NCBI GenBank assembly: GCA_015680685.1
Contig: MNCI01007769.1
Location: 276,031 to 308,041 of the forward strand
Source of the DNA: Gnetum montanum
Taxonomy: Eukaryota > Streptophyta > Gnetopsida > Gnetales > Gnetaceae
Length of the DNA: 32,011 nt
Direction of reading: 5' to 3'
Position 1 is the stretch's first letter. Every line of letters begins with the position of its first letter. This document shows positions 1 through 9,299 of the stretch, piece by piece. A model generated the notes under the pieces. The model saw only the letters and a list, made by a program, of their open reading frames with translations. It was not told where the DNA came from and did no database searches. The position numbers and the translations under genes were made by a program.

Positions 1-555
1 TTTAAGAATATAGCTAAGGAAAGAGATGTATTAAATATATTATTACAAAAACATTCTCCTCCATGGACTCCTACATGCACTGAGGCTGTAAAAAAGATCA
101 AGCAAGCATGCCAAGAATTACCTCCGCTCTTTCTTCCAGGAGAAGGTAAATTTATCCTTGAAACAGATGCCTCTGAATGTTTTTGGGGCGCCACTCTAAA
201 ACAAGAACAAAACCATACGATCAGGATCTGTAGATATGCTTCTGGAAAGTTCAATGAAACACAACAGAAATATCCCAGTTCTCACAAAGAACTTCTAGCC
301 ATTGTTAAGGGCATAGAGAAATTTCGTCTATTCCTCCAACCACAACGTTTCATCGTCCGGAGTGATTTAAAACATTTTGATAAGTATCTACAATCTAGAA
401 ATCTTACAAAGGTGGCTCATACACGTTTGATCCGATGGAGTTTATTTTTAGGAAACTTTGAATTCGATAGTGAGTATATTGAAGGATCAAAAAATTGTCT
501 TTCTAATTTTTTAACTAGAGAGTTCCAACTCTCTAGTAGTACTAATAAATTTTAA
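1..555 (+). CDS. Endogenous caulimovirid polymerase, RNase H end (partial, enters from left edge)
   Basis: This is the C-terminal part of a pararetroviral reverse transcriptase/RNase H polyprotein, which in a live virus copies pregenomic RNA into DNA and degrades the RNA strand. Frame 1 is open for 184 codons from the window edge to a TAA at 553-555. Visible landmarks are the RNase H start TDASECFWGA, the block SHKELLAIVKGIEKFRLFL, then VRSDLKHF and a C-terminal GNFEFDSEYIEGSKN block. These supply the expected D, E and D residues. Order and spacing fit Caulimoviridae better than Ty3 pol, because an integrase does not follow; a different ORF and a promoter do. The open frame contrasts with the stop-riddled Ty3 elements next door, so this insertion may be younger or less methylated. 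The RT core and start lie outside the window. The genus is not assigned. Confidence 0.85.
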   Translation, partial: FKNIAKERDVLNILLQKHSPPWTPTCTEAVKKIKQACQELPPLFLPGEGKFILETDASECFWGATLKQEQNHTIRICRYASGKFNETQQKYPSSHKELLAIVKGIEKFRLFLQPQRFIVRSDLKHFDKYLQSRNLTKVAHTRLIRWSLFLGNFEFDSEYIEGSKNCLSNFLTREFQLSSSTNKF

Positions 556-623
556 TTTTATTTTCATAATTACTCCATAGCGAAGGATGGACTCTTCGTT
601 CCTCAAGGAGGTTATGTCCTAGT

Positions 624-1576
624 TTGCCTAATGAAAGGTTTCTCAGTTTTCCCCAGTATTTTAGTGCAACTAGTAGGTTTGAACAAGAGTGGACTGATTT
701 TTGTAATAGAACAAGATCTCAGAATTCTGATGCCATCATTTCCCAGAAGGTTTTTACAGCCCTTCCTCTGCCTGCAAGAAGGACCCAATGGAACCAAGTT
801 CCTTCTCCATACCTTTTCTTGGCCACAGACATGAACCTCACCAACCTTGAATTTCACAACTGGTATTCTACTGATTGCTTAAACTGGCCTTATTACCAGC
901 CGAGTGATTTTCATTTCTACCGAATTTCTTTTAGTCCTCTCAGTAAACCTCCAGACAATGATGATTTGTTCTGGTCCTGGTGGGCTAAATTNAAATTTCT
1001 TTTAGTCCTCTCAGTGAACCTCCAGACAATGATGATTTGTTCTGGTCCTGGTGGGCTAAATTTGGTCATTCCCCTTCTCACTTACCAACTAATTATCCTG
1101 ATCCACTTCGTACAAGTCTCTATAGTTACTGGGATGATTTCTTGTTTTATGGGAATCCTGATCACATGGCTTAGAATTTTTTGCATATGGCTTCCAACCT
1201 AGTCTATTTTCTCATAACCTGCATTTCCAAAAGGACAAACTGGCAACTCAGATGGGAGCAAGCTTTTTATCAGGATCTGTACACTACTAATGCCTATGAT
1301 ATCCAGCACCACTGTCACATCCATCTAAAAGTCCCGTACACTCTAGAGCTCTATTATATGGACCACAGGATTGATGACTATCGTGCCTCTGGAGAAAAGG
1401 AAATCAAACTTTATCTTGTTGGCGAGCACTCAGAAGAATCTAATAATAGCACGGACAGCACGCCTAATGATTCTCCCAGACGATATGATTACAGCTCTGA
1501 AGACTTCCACAACCATGCAGACGATTTTGATGGACATAGTGTCGATTTTGGTCCAAACAGTCCACCGTCACGTTAA
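624..1576 (+). pseudogene. ORF downstream of the caulimovirid polymerase, unknown function, broken
   Basis: An ATG at 624 opens a frame 69 bases after the polymerase stop. The N-terminal half is rich in Trp, Tyr and Phe, and the C-terminal 50 residues are rich in Asp, Ser and His (for example RRYDYSSEDFHNHADDFDG), ending before a TAA near 1574. The frame appears to shift at an N (992), but that N is flanked by a 69 bp direct duplication that looks like an unmerged assembly overlap. If the duplication is ignored, the reading frame runs through with one TAG near 1170. Some caulimovirids carry an extra ORF after the polymerase (the transactivator in Caulimovirus, unnamed ORFs in endogenous genera). 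I see no motif that identifies this one. It lies just upstream of the viral promoter, as the last viral ORF should. Confidence 0.5.
923..1062. repeat. Direct duplication of about 69 bp around a single N (992), probable assembly artefact
   Basis: Bases 923-991 and 994-1062 are the same except for one A/G difference, and a lone N separates them. The single mismatch would fit two alleles or haplotype contigs placed side by side. It breaks the frame of the caulimovirid downstream ORF. Confidence 0.85.
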
Positions 1577-1648
1577 AAAGTTATCTGCCACAATCTCTTA
1601 AAGTGGATTTGAATCCTAAAAAGTAGATCATCCCAGTTGGCATCCATT

Positions 1649-1924
1649 GATGTAAGGCGGTTTGTAAGCTATAAATAGTAGTGTGTGTGTGTAATAAACA
1701 TGAATGGTAGCAAGTAGCATAGGTAAGTCAAGTAGTCTGCAAGTGTGAGTTTGTTTTTCTACAAGTGTGAGTAGTTGTAAGGAGAAGATATCAGTTTCTT
1801 GATGCTCTTTGCTCAGAAACTAAGCATTCTCTCTATCACTGAAAGAGAAATCGTTCTGTGATGCGTGTTGCTCTGGAACAAGAATTCCTTTCATTTTTGT
1901 AAATGTTATAGTGTGTGCAATAAA
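1649..1924 (+). promoter_or_regulatory. Caulimovirid promoter and poly(A) region
   Basis: Downstream of the last viral ORF lies GATGTAAGGCGG (1649-1660, reminiscent of the 35S activating region), then TATAAATA at 1670-1677, a short GT-rich run, AATAAA at 1693-1698 and a second AATAAA at 1919-1924. In caulimovirids the promoter drives a more-than-genome-length RNA that reads past the poly(A) signal once. A start near 1700 and the signal at 1919 would give a terminal redundancy of somewhat over 200 nt, similar to that of known members. Function is inferred from position and motifs only. Confidence 0.5.
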
Positions 1925-2024
1925 ATGATTTGTTTTGGCATATCTGTGTGTTATTTGGTCTGCATTCAAATGAGCGTATGTGTTAGTTCTATGTGAACAC
2001 CCAATCAACCTTGTTCAAAGTGGT

Positions 2025-2640
2025 GCATGTTGGGTTGCACACTAGGCTTACACATTGTTCGTGCAAGCTAGTGTATAGGCATGAAACTACCACTTTTCAA
2101 GGTCAAAACTTGATTTTTGGGAGCCTAGGATGATGCTTGATGGTTTCCCTTCCTCTGGGAGTTGATTGCCTATGAAAATCATGCTCTGAGTGCCTGTTTT
2201 GGTCTTTCTATGATGGTACATGCTAGGCATGCGAGCTAGTGTGTAGGCATGAAAACCCATCACTTGGAGCCGAAAACATGATTTTTAGGAGCTTGAGAGC
2301 TGCTGGGAACCTTAGGGAAGGTCTTGGGTGGTCCAGACCTTCAATTCTAGCCTGTTTGAAGAAGTTTTTGGCACTCAATAGTTACTGCACGCTGAGCATG
2401 TAGGCCTGTGTGCAAGAAGTATATTTAGTCAAAACTAAGTGTTTTGAGTTTGAAATTTGCAATCCTTATTGCTAGATGTTGATGTAGTCTCCAATGGATC
2501 TCAAGGAACTTTTAGTTACTTGATTTGACTCCATTTGATGTTGTTTATAAAGTTCGTAAATTTCGTTCATGTTGGGAAGCATCATGACTTAGCTTGATTC
2601 TTATCTAAAAGTACTGGGCCCAAATTTTTGTGGTGTTTCA
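2025..2640 (-). mobile_element. 3' LTR fragment (U3 part) of Tat element copy 1
   Basis: Read on the minus strand this begins TGAAACACCACAAAAATTTG at 2640, directly after a polypurine tract. The complete solo LTR at 22666-24360 begins TGAAACACAACTAATTTTGG in the same orientation, so both belong to one LTR family or close relatives. Inside are two to three degenerate units of about 160-190 bp carrying motifs such as GCACGCTGAGCATGTAGG, GCAAGCTAGTGTATAGGCATG and CGAGCTAGTGTGTAGGCATG. Similar repeats fill the U3 of the solo LTR. The far end near 2000-2040 is not a clear CA terminus; the LTR seems truncated where it meets the caulimovirid sequence. Confidence 0.5.
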
Positions 2641-2657
2641 TTGGCCCCTCTTTGTTG
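2641..2657 (-). other. Polypurine tract of Tat element copy 1
   Basis: On the minus strand the sequence is CAACAAAGAGGGGCCAA, immediately followed by the TGAAACACC start of the LTR. A purine run (AAAGAGGGG, 2645-2653) a few bases before the 3' LTR is where plus-strand DNA synthesis is primed in LTR retrotransposons. Placement 1.4 kb beyond the integrase stop on the same strand fits. Confidence 0.55.
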
Positions 2658-3796
2658 ACACTTGGAGGAATTGACCAGAGAGGTGTTGACAAAGAAGTAA
2701 AAAACACCACAAGCAAACTGGTAGTAAGCATTGTCCTTTGGCACTTGGCCAGATGTCATCGCACTATGTTTAGAGTACATGGGTGTAGGAGACAAGGCTT
2801 TTAGATGGATAGGTAGATTTTTGAAACTGTGGGATTGGGAATTGATCAAGGAATTGTGCTGATGTGGCAGAGGAGTGTTCATCTTGTGCAAATAAGTCAT
2901 GTTGTTCCTTGTCAATGGCCAATATTTGGTAGACTTGGAACCAAGGCATGAGGAATATGTCCTTTTGAGGAACGAGACTCTTGTATCATGTTTGAGAGAA
3001 CTCGTTGTTACAACCAAAGCCATGCGATGAGGTGATGCATTCTTTCGAGAAACAAGACCCTTTTGGAGTGTCTAAGGGAACCCATTGTCCGATAGCCAAA
3101 ACCATGTAGTGAGGTGAAACACGATGGTGTGAGACACGAGTATTTCTTTCCAAGACAACTTCCTTCCTGCCTAGGGCTTGTATGGAAAGTTCCAAGGGTC
3201 TTGTGGTTCACTTTTCCCTTTGCTCTTTGATATTTTCCTTTTCTTTTTCTCCTTTTTGTGTGTTTTTTTTGGAAAGATCTTTCTTTCAATTTTGCACTCG
3301 TGCTCATGTGTCGTGTTGTGTGTTGCAACTGCTTGAGAATGTAACAGTATGCAATAGTGTGCTCAATGTTTTCGGGTGTACTGGTGTATCTGGGAACTGT
3401 AACTGGGTAGTAAAGGAAATGAGAGTGTTGGGGAAATGGAGGTTGTATTTGGGACTAAAAATGTACTTTTAAACAGATTGATTAACCTAGTTGCGTGCAT
3501 CAGAAACAATGTGGAACCTTGTCACCATGATGAGTTGTATCTATGTATGAGCACCAATGGGTTTCATCCTACAAACACAACTCCAAGAAGACAAGAAAAG
3601 CACAAATGAATGAGTTAGCAAACACTTTAGACATGACTGTGGCTGATGAAAATGGAGGCACCATGTGTAACTTAAGGCAAACAAAATGAGAAGCAATATT
3701 GTTGTCAGAGCTGATGTGATGAATGATGTAGCAGGAGTTGATGAAGAAATGTCATGAATTACAGCATCAAATGAATGTGCCAGAGATTCTCTTGCT
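2658..3796 (-). other. Non-coding 3' tail of copy 1 between array and polypurine tract
   Basis: I find no convincing gene here. A degenerate tandem pair of about 80 bp starts at 2970 and 3049 (shared blocks: GA.ACAAGAC, CCAAAGCCATG/CCAAAACCATG, GATGAGGTG/AGTGAGGTG). The short ORFs on both strands have no family signature. Tat/Ogre elements are known for long, variable 3' untranslated regions. Confidence 0.45.
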
Positions 3797-4110
3797 AGTT
3801 TATAGTCTTAGCGGACTCTCGTGGGTTAGTTTTATGTCATAACCTGTTGGACATTTCCAATTTATCGTCGTAGCAGATGGTGCGATGCTAGTTTATAGTC
3901 ATGGAGGACTATGAAGAGGAAAGCTACTTTATAGTCTTAGTGGACTCTGGCAAATGAGTGTGACAATTTAACGTCATGTCGGACGGAGGTCTGTGGTGTT
4001 GATTTATCATCAGGACACCAGGACGTATTTGAGCTATTAGTTTTGAGTCATAACCCAGGACGGGTCTGTGGTATCAATTTACTATCATGATGCTAGGATG
4101 AAGAAGTACC
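3797..4110 (-). repeat. Degenerate tandem array, nine units, after integrase (copy 1)
   Basis: Nine units with a core like AGTTTATAGTCTTAGYGGACT on the plus strand, spaced roughly 27-40 bp, separated by unrelated filler. The last units overlap the end of the integrase frame (stop 4074-4076). The same core family occurs in arrays at 7733, 13150, 18845, 26905 and 30730, always in the same orientation relative to its host element. Confidence 0.75.
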
Positions 4111-5250
4111 TTAAGATCATCAGACATAGAATGGTTTAGGTACACGTGATTCATTGGATTGGCCAATTCATTTCCATCCATGTCTACTAGTTTGAATGCT
4201 CTGTTACTGTACACTTTGGTGATCAAGTAAGGCCCTTCCCAATTGGCTGAGAACTTGTCCGCGTGTTCACGAACTACCTTAAGTACAAGGTCCCTCTCTT
4301 TGATTGGGTGCTTATGGATGTAATGCTGATGGTGTCGTCGTTGTTACTTCTGGTACCACTTGATTTGATCCAGTGTTCGTGTCCGTTCTTCTTCCACCAA
4401 GTTGAGGTCAACAGTATGCAACTCATTATTTTGAGCTTCATCGAGGAGTTCGGAGAGTGTGCTCCTTAAGGATGGTACCTTCAACTCCAGAGGTAAAATA
4501 GCTTTTGAACCATAAAAAAGACTATATGGTGTTTTACCTATGGATGTCCTATGCATTGTTCTATATTCCCATAATACATAAACTAGCTGCTCGTGCCATC
4601 TTCGTTTGCTCTGATGAAGCATTTTCTTGAGCACCATGATGATAGTTTTATTTGTGGCTTCTGCTTGTCTGTTGCTTTGAGGATAGTAGGGTGATGAAAA
4701 TGAGTGTTTAATACCTAGGCTTTCACAGAACATTTTTGTTTCGACACTACTAAATTGTGGCCCATTGTCAGTGATGATAGTCATTGGGATGCCAAAACGA
4801 GTCACAATGTTTTCGAGCATAAAGTTGCATACTTGTTTCGATGTGGTCTTCCTAAGAGGAATAGCTTCTACCCATTTTGTGAAGTATTCATTCATAGTTA
4901 TGATGAAGCTATTCCCTACTGAAGATGGGGGAGTTATTTGTCTAATGATGTCTAACCCCCATTTCTGGAAGGGCCATGTGATTTGAGCCATATGTAACTC
5001 ATTGGGTGGAACATGTATAAGATTACCATTCTTTTAAAATGTATTGCATGTTTTGACTTTGGAGAAACAGTAATATTCCATATGTGGCCAATAGTACCCC
5101 AAGCATCTAATTTTGGTTGCCATTTCTTTGGGTGCTATGTTTCCTCTGCAAAGTCCCTCATGAACTTGATCCACGATGCCTTGGCCATTGGTGCTATTAA
5201 CGCATACCAGTAAAATGCCCTCATAGGATTTATGACATAACATATCTCCT
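4074..5250 (-). pseudogene. Ty3/gypsy (Tat lineage) integrase with GPY/F C-terminal module, copy 1
   Basis: Integrase joins retrotransposon cDNA to host DNA. Reading leftward: a degraded zinc-binding region (VHEGLCRGN near 5170, then GYYWPHMEYY, then KTCNTF); the catalytic core with D in WGLDIIRQ, D in IITDNGPQF and E in RQAEATNKT, the last two exactly 35 residues apart; then a C-terminal module DKFSANWEGPYLITKVYSNR at about 4150-4230 followed by NPMNHVYLNH. The whole stretch is one frame shared with the upstream RNase H, broken by a TAA near 5030 and a TAA at 4341-4343; both could come from CAA. The usual NGQAE glycine is Arg, a G-to-A type change. The frame ends at 4074 inside the first units of a tandem array. 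It is clearly an integrase, and dead. Confidence 0.92.
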
Positions 5251-5439
5251 ACTAGTGTATACCTCTGAGAGTGTTTTCGTACTGCATCCTTCTGTGCATT
5301 CTTTAGATGTTGAGGTCGTTCACCATGCAAAAGGTACTCTTTGATGTCATCGTACCACTCTACGGCATGTGTCGTGCTAACGGATGCTATGGGAAGTTCA
5401 TTGGGAGCATCAGTTATGGGCTTGTTGTAGCTTATGATG

Positions 5440-5948
5440 GAATTAGGCAATGCATGAAAGATGTCCAGTGAGATGTTTAGAGCTAAAGTGGCTAATTTGT
5501 CTACGATGGTATTATCATTTCTAGGCACATCTTGTAGTTCTATATTTATAAACTATTTTAGCAAGTACTTCGTCAAGTCACAGTACGGTTGTAGATGAGA
5601 TGCTTTGCACACATAAACATCTTTGACTTGGTTTATGATTAACTGTGAGTCGCCTTTGACTATGAGACATGTGATGTTTGAAGCTTGTACTACCATAAGG
5701 CCTTTGAGGAGACCTTCATACTCTGCTGTGTTATTGGTAGAAGAAAAGTTAAATCGGTAAGTGAAGGGTTGGATCTCCCTAGAGGGATATGTGATAACGG
5801 TGGTAGCACTTCCACCCCGAGAGGTGGATGCTCCATCGAAGTTTAATATCGCATCATAGTTATCGGGCACTATGTCAGTTGTGCTTACGTTTTCGTCCAG
5901 GAATTCTAGATTAATTGTTGCTTGATCTTTTATTGGTGATGCAATCAT
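5440..5948 (-). pseudogene. Second (plant/archaeal-type) RNase H of Tat-lineage pol, copy 1
   Basis: This domain carries all four acidic positions of type I RNase H: D in LNFDGAS, E in NNTAEYEGLL, D in VKGDSQLIINQ, and D in RNDNTIVDKLATLAL. It lies between the Ty3-type RNase H and integrase. A second RNase H of cellular type in this place is the established hallmark of the Tat lineage (Ogre/Retand/Tat) of Ty3/gypsy elements, so it assigns the family. It shares its frame with the integrase to the left; a TAG at about 5540, explicable from CAG, interrupts the region between QPYCDLTKYLLK and ELQDVPRNDN. A frame change separates it from the RT side. Confidence 0.9.
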
Positions 5949-5949
5949 C

Positions 5950-6440
5950 TAATTAACTATAGCTTGACCTTTGATGGATGATTGGGCTATGTAATGCAGG
6001 TCAAACTCAGCAATCATTTCCTTCCATCAAGCTATCTTGCTTCATTCGTACATTTTTTTTGTGATAGATCTAAGCACGTTGTCTTTACAGATGATATTTA
6101 CTTGGTTACGGAAGAGATAATGTTGCCACTTATTTAAAGAAAAGGTGAGGGCAAGGCATGATCTTTCCATGTCATTGTAACATTGTCTGTGGGCTATTAA
6201 TGCATGGCTCAAGTAGTAAATAGGAACTTTAGTTCCATCATCTCGTTTCTAGCAAAGCATAGACATGACTGATGAATCCGATGTGGCAAGGTAGATGTAG
6301 AGGGGTCTATTATTCTAAGGTGGGTAAATGGTTCGTAATTGAGTCAGTGCCATTTTGATATTGTCAAAAGCTTCCTGGCATTATTGGGTCCATTGAAAAT
6401 TCACACTCTTGCATAGCAAATGGTTCATGGGTCTCAACTT
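5950..6440 (-). pseudogene. Ty3-type RNase H of copy 1 pol
   Basis: Minus-strand reading of about 6050-6300 gives YLATSDSSVMSMLC, a stop, then VPIYYLSHALIAHRQCYNDM, ERSCLALTFSLNKWQHYLF and IICKDNVLRS. These match the order of the classical retrotransposon RNase H next to RT: D in TSDS, E in MERSCLAL, D in CKDN. No continuous ORF remains, because stops and frame changes split it. It joins RT on its right and the second RNase H on its left, as expected for Tat elements. Confidence 0.8.
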
Positions 6441-6449
6441 ATTGGCTAT

Positions 6450-7603
6450 TTTTTCTATAAAGCGCCTAATGAACTATAATCTACCTTCTAGGCCTCGAAG
6501 TTTAGTAAGGTTGCTTGGTAGTTGCAATTTTGTGATAGCCTTTACCTTATCAGGGTCTACTCGAATTCCTGCTTCTGAAACTATGAATCCAAGCATTTTG
6601 CCTAATTTGACCCCAAATACGCATTTTTTGGGTTCATTCTAAGCTCATATTTTAAAAAACGCTTAAGTACCAATTCCAGTTCTTGTATGTGTTGCTCTTG
6701 TGTCTTCGATTTAACCGCTATATCATCTATGTAATCGTTGAGTGAGTGAAGGAGGTAATCACTAAAGATGAAGGTCATCGCTCATTGATATGTAGCACCA
6801 GCATTCTTTAAACCAAAGGGCATCATTGTATAACAAAACGTTCCCCATGGTGTCGTGAAGCTTGTTCTAAGTTGATGTTCAGGGTTAATTCGGATCTAGT
6901 TATATCCTGAGAAGCCATCCATAAAGGATAACAGTGCATGCCCAGCGGTTGAATCAACTAGTTGATCAATACTAGGTAGAGGGAATTCGTCTTTTATGGT
7001 CACTAAGTTGAGGTCCTGAAAGTCAATGCATAGGCAAATGCTTCTGTTATTCTTTGGGATAATGACCATGTTGGATACCCAGTCAGCGTAGTCAACATCT
7101 CGAATGAAACCGGCTTGATAAAGTTTGGTGATCTCATTGTGAACTAACACTACCTCAAGCTTAACCTTACGTGCCTTTTGTTTCCCTGGACTTAGATTCT
7201 GTTCGAGTATGATGTTATGTTGGACTATTCGAGGGTGTCAGTGTAAGACCAAGCAAATTCTTTGATGTTGCTTTTTAAGACTTTCGCTAAAAGTCGTGGG
7301 TCTAGTAAAGTACTTAATTTCAGTATCTTAACTTCGCCGCTTGGCATAGTGATGGGGGTTTCAATTAATGGATCTTTGATGATGTTATCGGCTTCAATAT
7401 CTAGCGATTTCATCATGCTCTGAAAGCGTTCTATTGTTTCCTCTATCAATGCCACGGAGTTTTCATAAATCGATATGTCTAGATCAATGGACTTGTTGTT
7501 CATCTCCCATTGGATGGGTCCGTATGGTCCATTGATGAACTATGGTGCGAATAGTTGCTTATTATCCATGCTTGCCCCTGCCAAGTCATAGGAAGTAACG
7601 TTA
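6450..7603 (-). pseudogene. Reverse transcriptase of copy 1 (Ty3/gypsy, Tat lineage)
   Basis: RT copies element RNA into DNA. Reading leftward from about 7600, a leader of roughly 120 residues (containing PSGEVKILKLSTLLDPRLLA) precedes the polymerase. Then come VHNEITKLYQAGFIRDVDYA, the block WVSNMVIIPKNN, the motif CIDFQDLNLVTIKDEFPLPS and LSFMDGFSGYN with the first catalytic Asp. The YIDD active site (NDYIDDIAVKSKTQEQH) sits at about 6719-6735, followed by the connection to RNase H. The leader (7225-7503), RT start (6896-7150) and RNase H side lie in different frames, so there are indels as well as stops. In copy 1 RT lies 6 kb from its protease, which is unusual; the gap holds an opposite-strand gene. 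Confidence 0.9.
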
Positions 7604-7616
7604 ACAAGGGGGGTTN

Positions 7617-7897
7617 ATGATAAGAATTACAAATTGTATAATCAACTAGAAACCATAAACGAACCACGAATGGGCCAGTAAGGCCCTAAACTGCCACAAA
7701 TGGTCTGGTAAGACCCTAAACTACCACGAACNTTTTAGGGCCTTATCGGGCTGTCCATGGAATTTTAGGGTCTTATCAGGCTGTTCGTGGTAGTTTAGGG
7801 TCTTACCAGACCATTTGTGGCAGTTTAGGGCCTTACTGGCCCATTCGTGGTTCGTTTATGGTTTCTAGTTGATTATACAATTTGTAATTCTTATCAT
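7617..7897. repeat. 115 bp perfect inverted duplication bounded by single Ns
   Basis: Bases 7617-7731 are the exact reverse complement of 7783-7897. The left copy is delimited on both sides by a lone N (7616 and 7732). A natural palindrome would not be expected to end precisely at two assembly gaps, so this is probably a small contig placed in reverse. It contains array units of the adjacent repeat. Confidence 0.85.
7733..7862 (-). repeat. Degenerate tandem array, four 30 bp units, before RT (copy 1)
   Basis: Units start TTTTAGGGCCTTATCGGGCT, TTTTAGGGTCTTATCAGGCT, TTTAGGGTCTTACCAGACC and TTTAGGGCCTTACTGGCCC, at a 30-31 bp spacing. They belong to the same core family as the other arrays. The array sits at the border between the antisense-gene module and the RT module. 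Confidence 0.75.
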
Positions 7898-8180
7898 GTG
7901 TGAAACTATGAGATGAAGAGTATGTACCAAAGTGCTTAGTTTAGGAAAGGTCTTACATGGGTGATGTTTAGCCTAGTGCATGTTTACATACTCTTCTATC
8001 TACTCTAGGTTTGTTTATATTTATTTGTGTTTAATTAATCATTGTGTTTATTTTTATTTGGAGTAAAATACTTAAAATGTCGATTTCCTACAAGGTGAGA
8101 TGGCATTAGCAACGTGGGGATGTATAAACTTAACTTGAAACAAATGGCAGCAGGCGTAAACCCCAAAGTTGAGTGAGGGA
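7898..8180. other. No gene seen
   Basis: AT-rich sequence between the array and the first GC-richer tandem repeat. I see no coding signal on either strand. Confidence 0.5.
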
Positions 8181-8320
8181 CAGCGTGAACTTCTTAGCAT
8201 GAGCCTCTCAGCTTGAACCTCTCAGCATGAACCTCTCGACATGAACCTCTCAGCGTTAACCTCTCAGCATGAACCTCTCAATGTGAACCTCTTAGCATGA
8301 ACTTCTCAACGTGATGCAGA
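8181..8320 (+). repeat. 14 bp tandem array (CAGCRTGAACCTCT), ten units
   Basis: Ten consecutive units of 14 bp start at 8181, 8195, 8209, 8223, 8237 and so on; the unit reads CAGCATGAACCTCT or CAGCGTGAACCTCT. The period is not a multiple of three, so it is unlikely to be a coding repeat. The GCGTG/GCATG alternation is what CpG deamination would give. It lies about 1.1 kb upstream of the antisense gene. Confidence 0.85.
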
Positions 8321-8485
8321 GCAATGAGGAGGTGAAGATTGGGTAATACGGGTAGATGAAGGTGCAGATACGGTGTGAAGAAGGCAGCAAGGGCAGCACC
8401 GATCGGAGCACGATGAGTCGGATGAAAGAGTTCAGCGTGAACTACACTCTAGAGAAACCCTCAACATGCAGGGTGGTTGAAACCC

Positions 8486-8592
8486 CAGCGTGAAGGCCTG
8501 CAAACCCCACCGTTGACCTCTTGCAAACCCCAGTGTGAAGACCTGCAAAGCCTAGCATGAAGGCCTGCAGACCCCAACGTGAAGGCATGGGC
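8486..8592 (+). repeat. 22-23 bp tandem array (CAGCGTGAAGGCCTGCAAACCC), about five units
   Basis: Units start at 8486, 8508, 8531, 8553 and about 8576, each a variant of CAGCGTGAAGGCCTGCAAACCC. It shares the CAGCRTGAA start with the 14 bp array, so the two probably expanded from related sequence. Confidence 0.75.
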
Positions 8593-8874
8593 AAGGGGAA
8601 GCAGGTGAGGGACTTGGAGAGGAAGGAGCTAGACTTGACCTTTGTTGAGGAGAGTGAGGCGATGCTCTAATGACTGCTGAAGCCTATGATGACATCATGG
8701 TTAGGATCATTCCACCAGTAGGCTCTAGTTCCCTATCAAAATTTGTATTTTTGTTTACTATTTTCATCCATTTGCGTTCAGTTTCATCTTTTTTCATTTT
8801 CGGCGCATAGAATTTATGTGAGACCTAGCCTGTTCTTTTAGTCTAGATGTTAGTGTGCAAGAGGGGGTAAAATG

Positions 8875-8995
8875 CCCAGTGTGTAGAGTCTACACGCTCA
8901 TGTTCCCAGCATGCATGGTCTACATGCTCATGTTCCCAGCGTGTAGGGTCTGCACACTGAGCATGTAGGGTTTGCACGCTGAGTGTGAACCCTGA
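8875..8995 (+). repeat. 30 bp tandem array (CCCAGYRTG...GCTCATGTT), three to four units
   Basis: CCCAGTGTGTAGAGTCTACA, CCCAGCATGCATGGTCTACA and CCCAGCGTGTAGGGTCTGCA begin at 8875, 8905 and 8935, exactly 30 bp apart, and trail off into GAGCATGTAGGGTTTGCACG. The last block resembles GCACGCTGAGCATGTAGG in the U3 of the copy 1 LTR. Confidence 0.8.
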
Positions 8996-9299
8996 AAAAG
9001 AAATTTCATGTGCTGGCCCCACCGTAAAACCTATATTATTTTTTATGGCTTACTAATCCTAGTTCTTGAATATGTGTAGATGTCATAAACCCTTCCTCCT
9101 TGTGGTGGAACTTGTTGGAGTTCTGGCATGGTTCGGGCCTATTGATTGTGATGAACCGGTACTTGATATAACTATCGATTGAAATGGGGTATGGTTCAGA
9201 ATGGGTGTCACCGAATTCCTTGCCTTCATCTTACAAATATTCAGTGTGGTGATATGGTCTCACCTAAGTGAACAATTGGCATGAAGCGTCCTTGAGACC

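Noticed and set aside
2601-3328. Overlapping minus-strand ORFs of 69-140 codons
   Set aside because: They overlap each other and the polypurine tract and LTR start, have no domain signature, and lie in the non-coding 3' tail of copy 1.
3182-3472. Plus-strand ORF of 96 codons, Phe/Cys rich
   Set aside because: Composition follows a T-rich tract; no homology signal, and the context is the element's 3' tail.
4263-5213. Plus-strand ORFs over the integrase region
   Set aside because: They are shadows of the minus-strand integrase frame, which carries the D-35-E core and the GPY/F module.
7617-7897. 115 bp perfect palindrome as a hairpin, MITE or recombination site
   Set aside because: One arm is bounded exactly by two single Ns, so a reversed contig is the simpler explanation.
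8181-8320. 14 bp array as a CRISPR array
   Set aside because: Units are directly adjacent without unique spacers, in a plant genome context.
8860-8878. AAGAGGGGGTAAAATG as a plus-strand polypurine tract before an LTR
   Set aside because: The following sequence does not match the family LTR start (TGAAACAC) and no matching downstream end was found.
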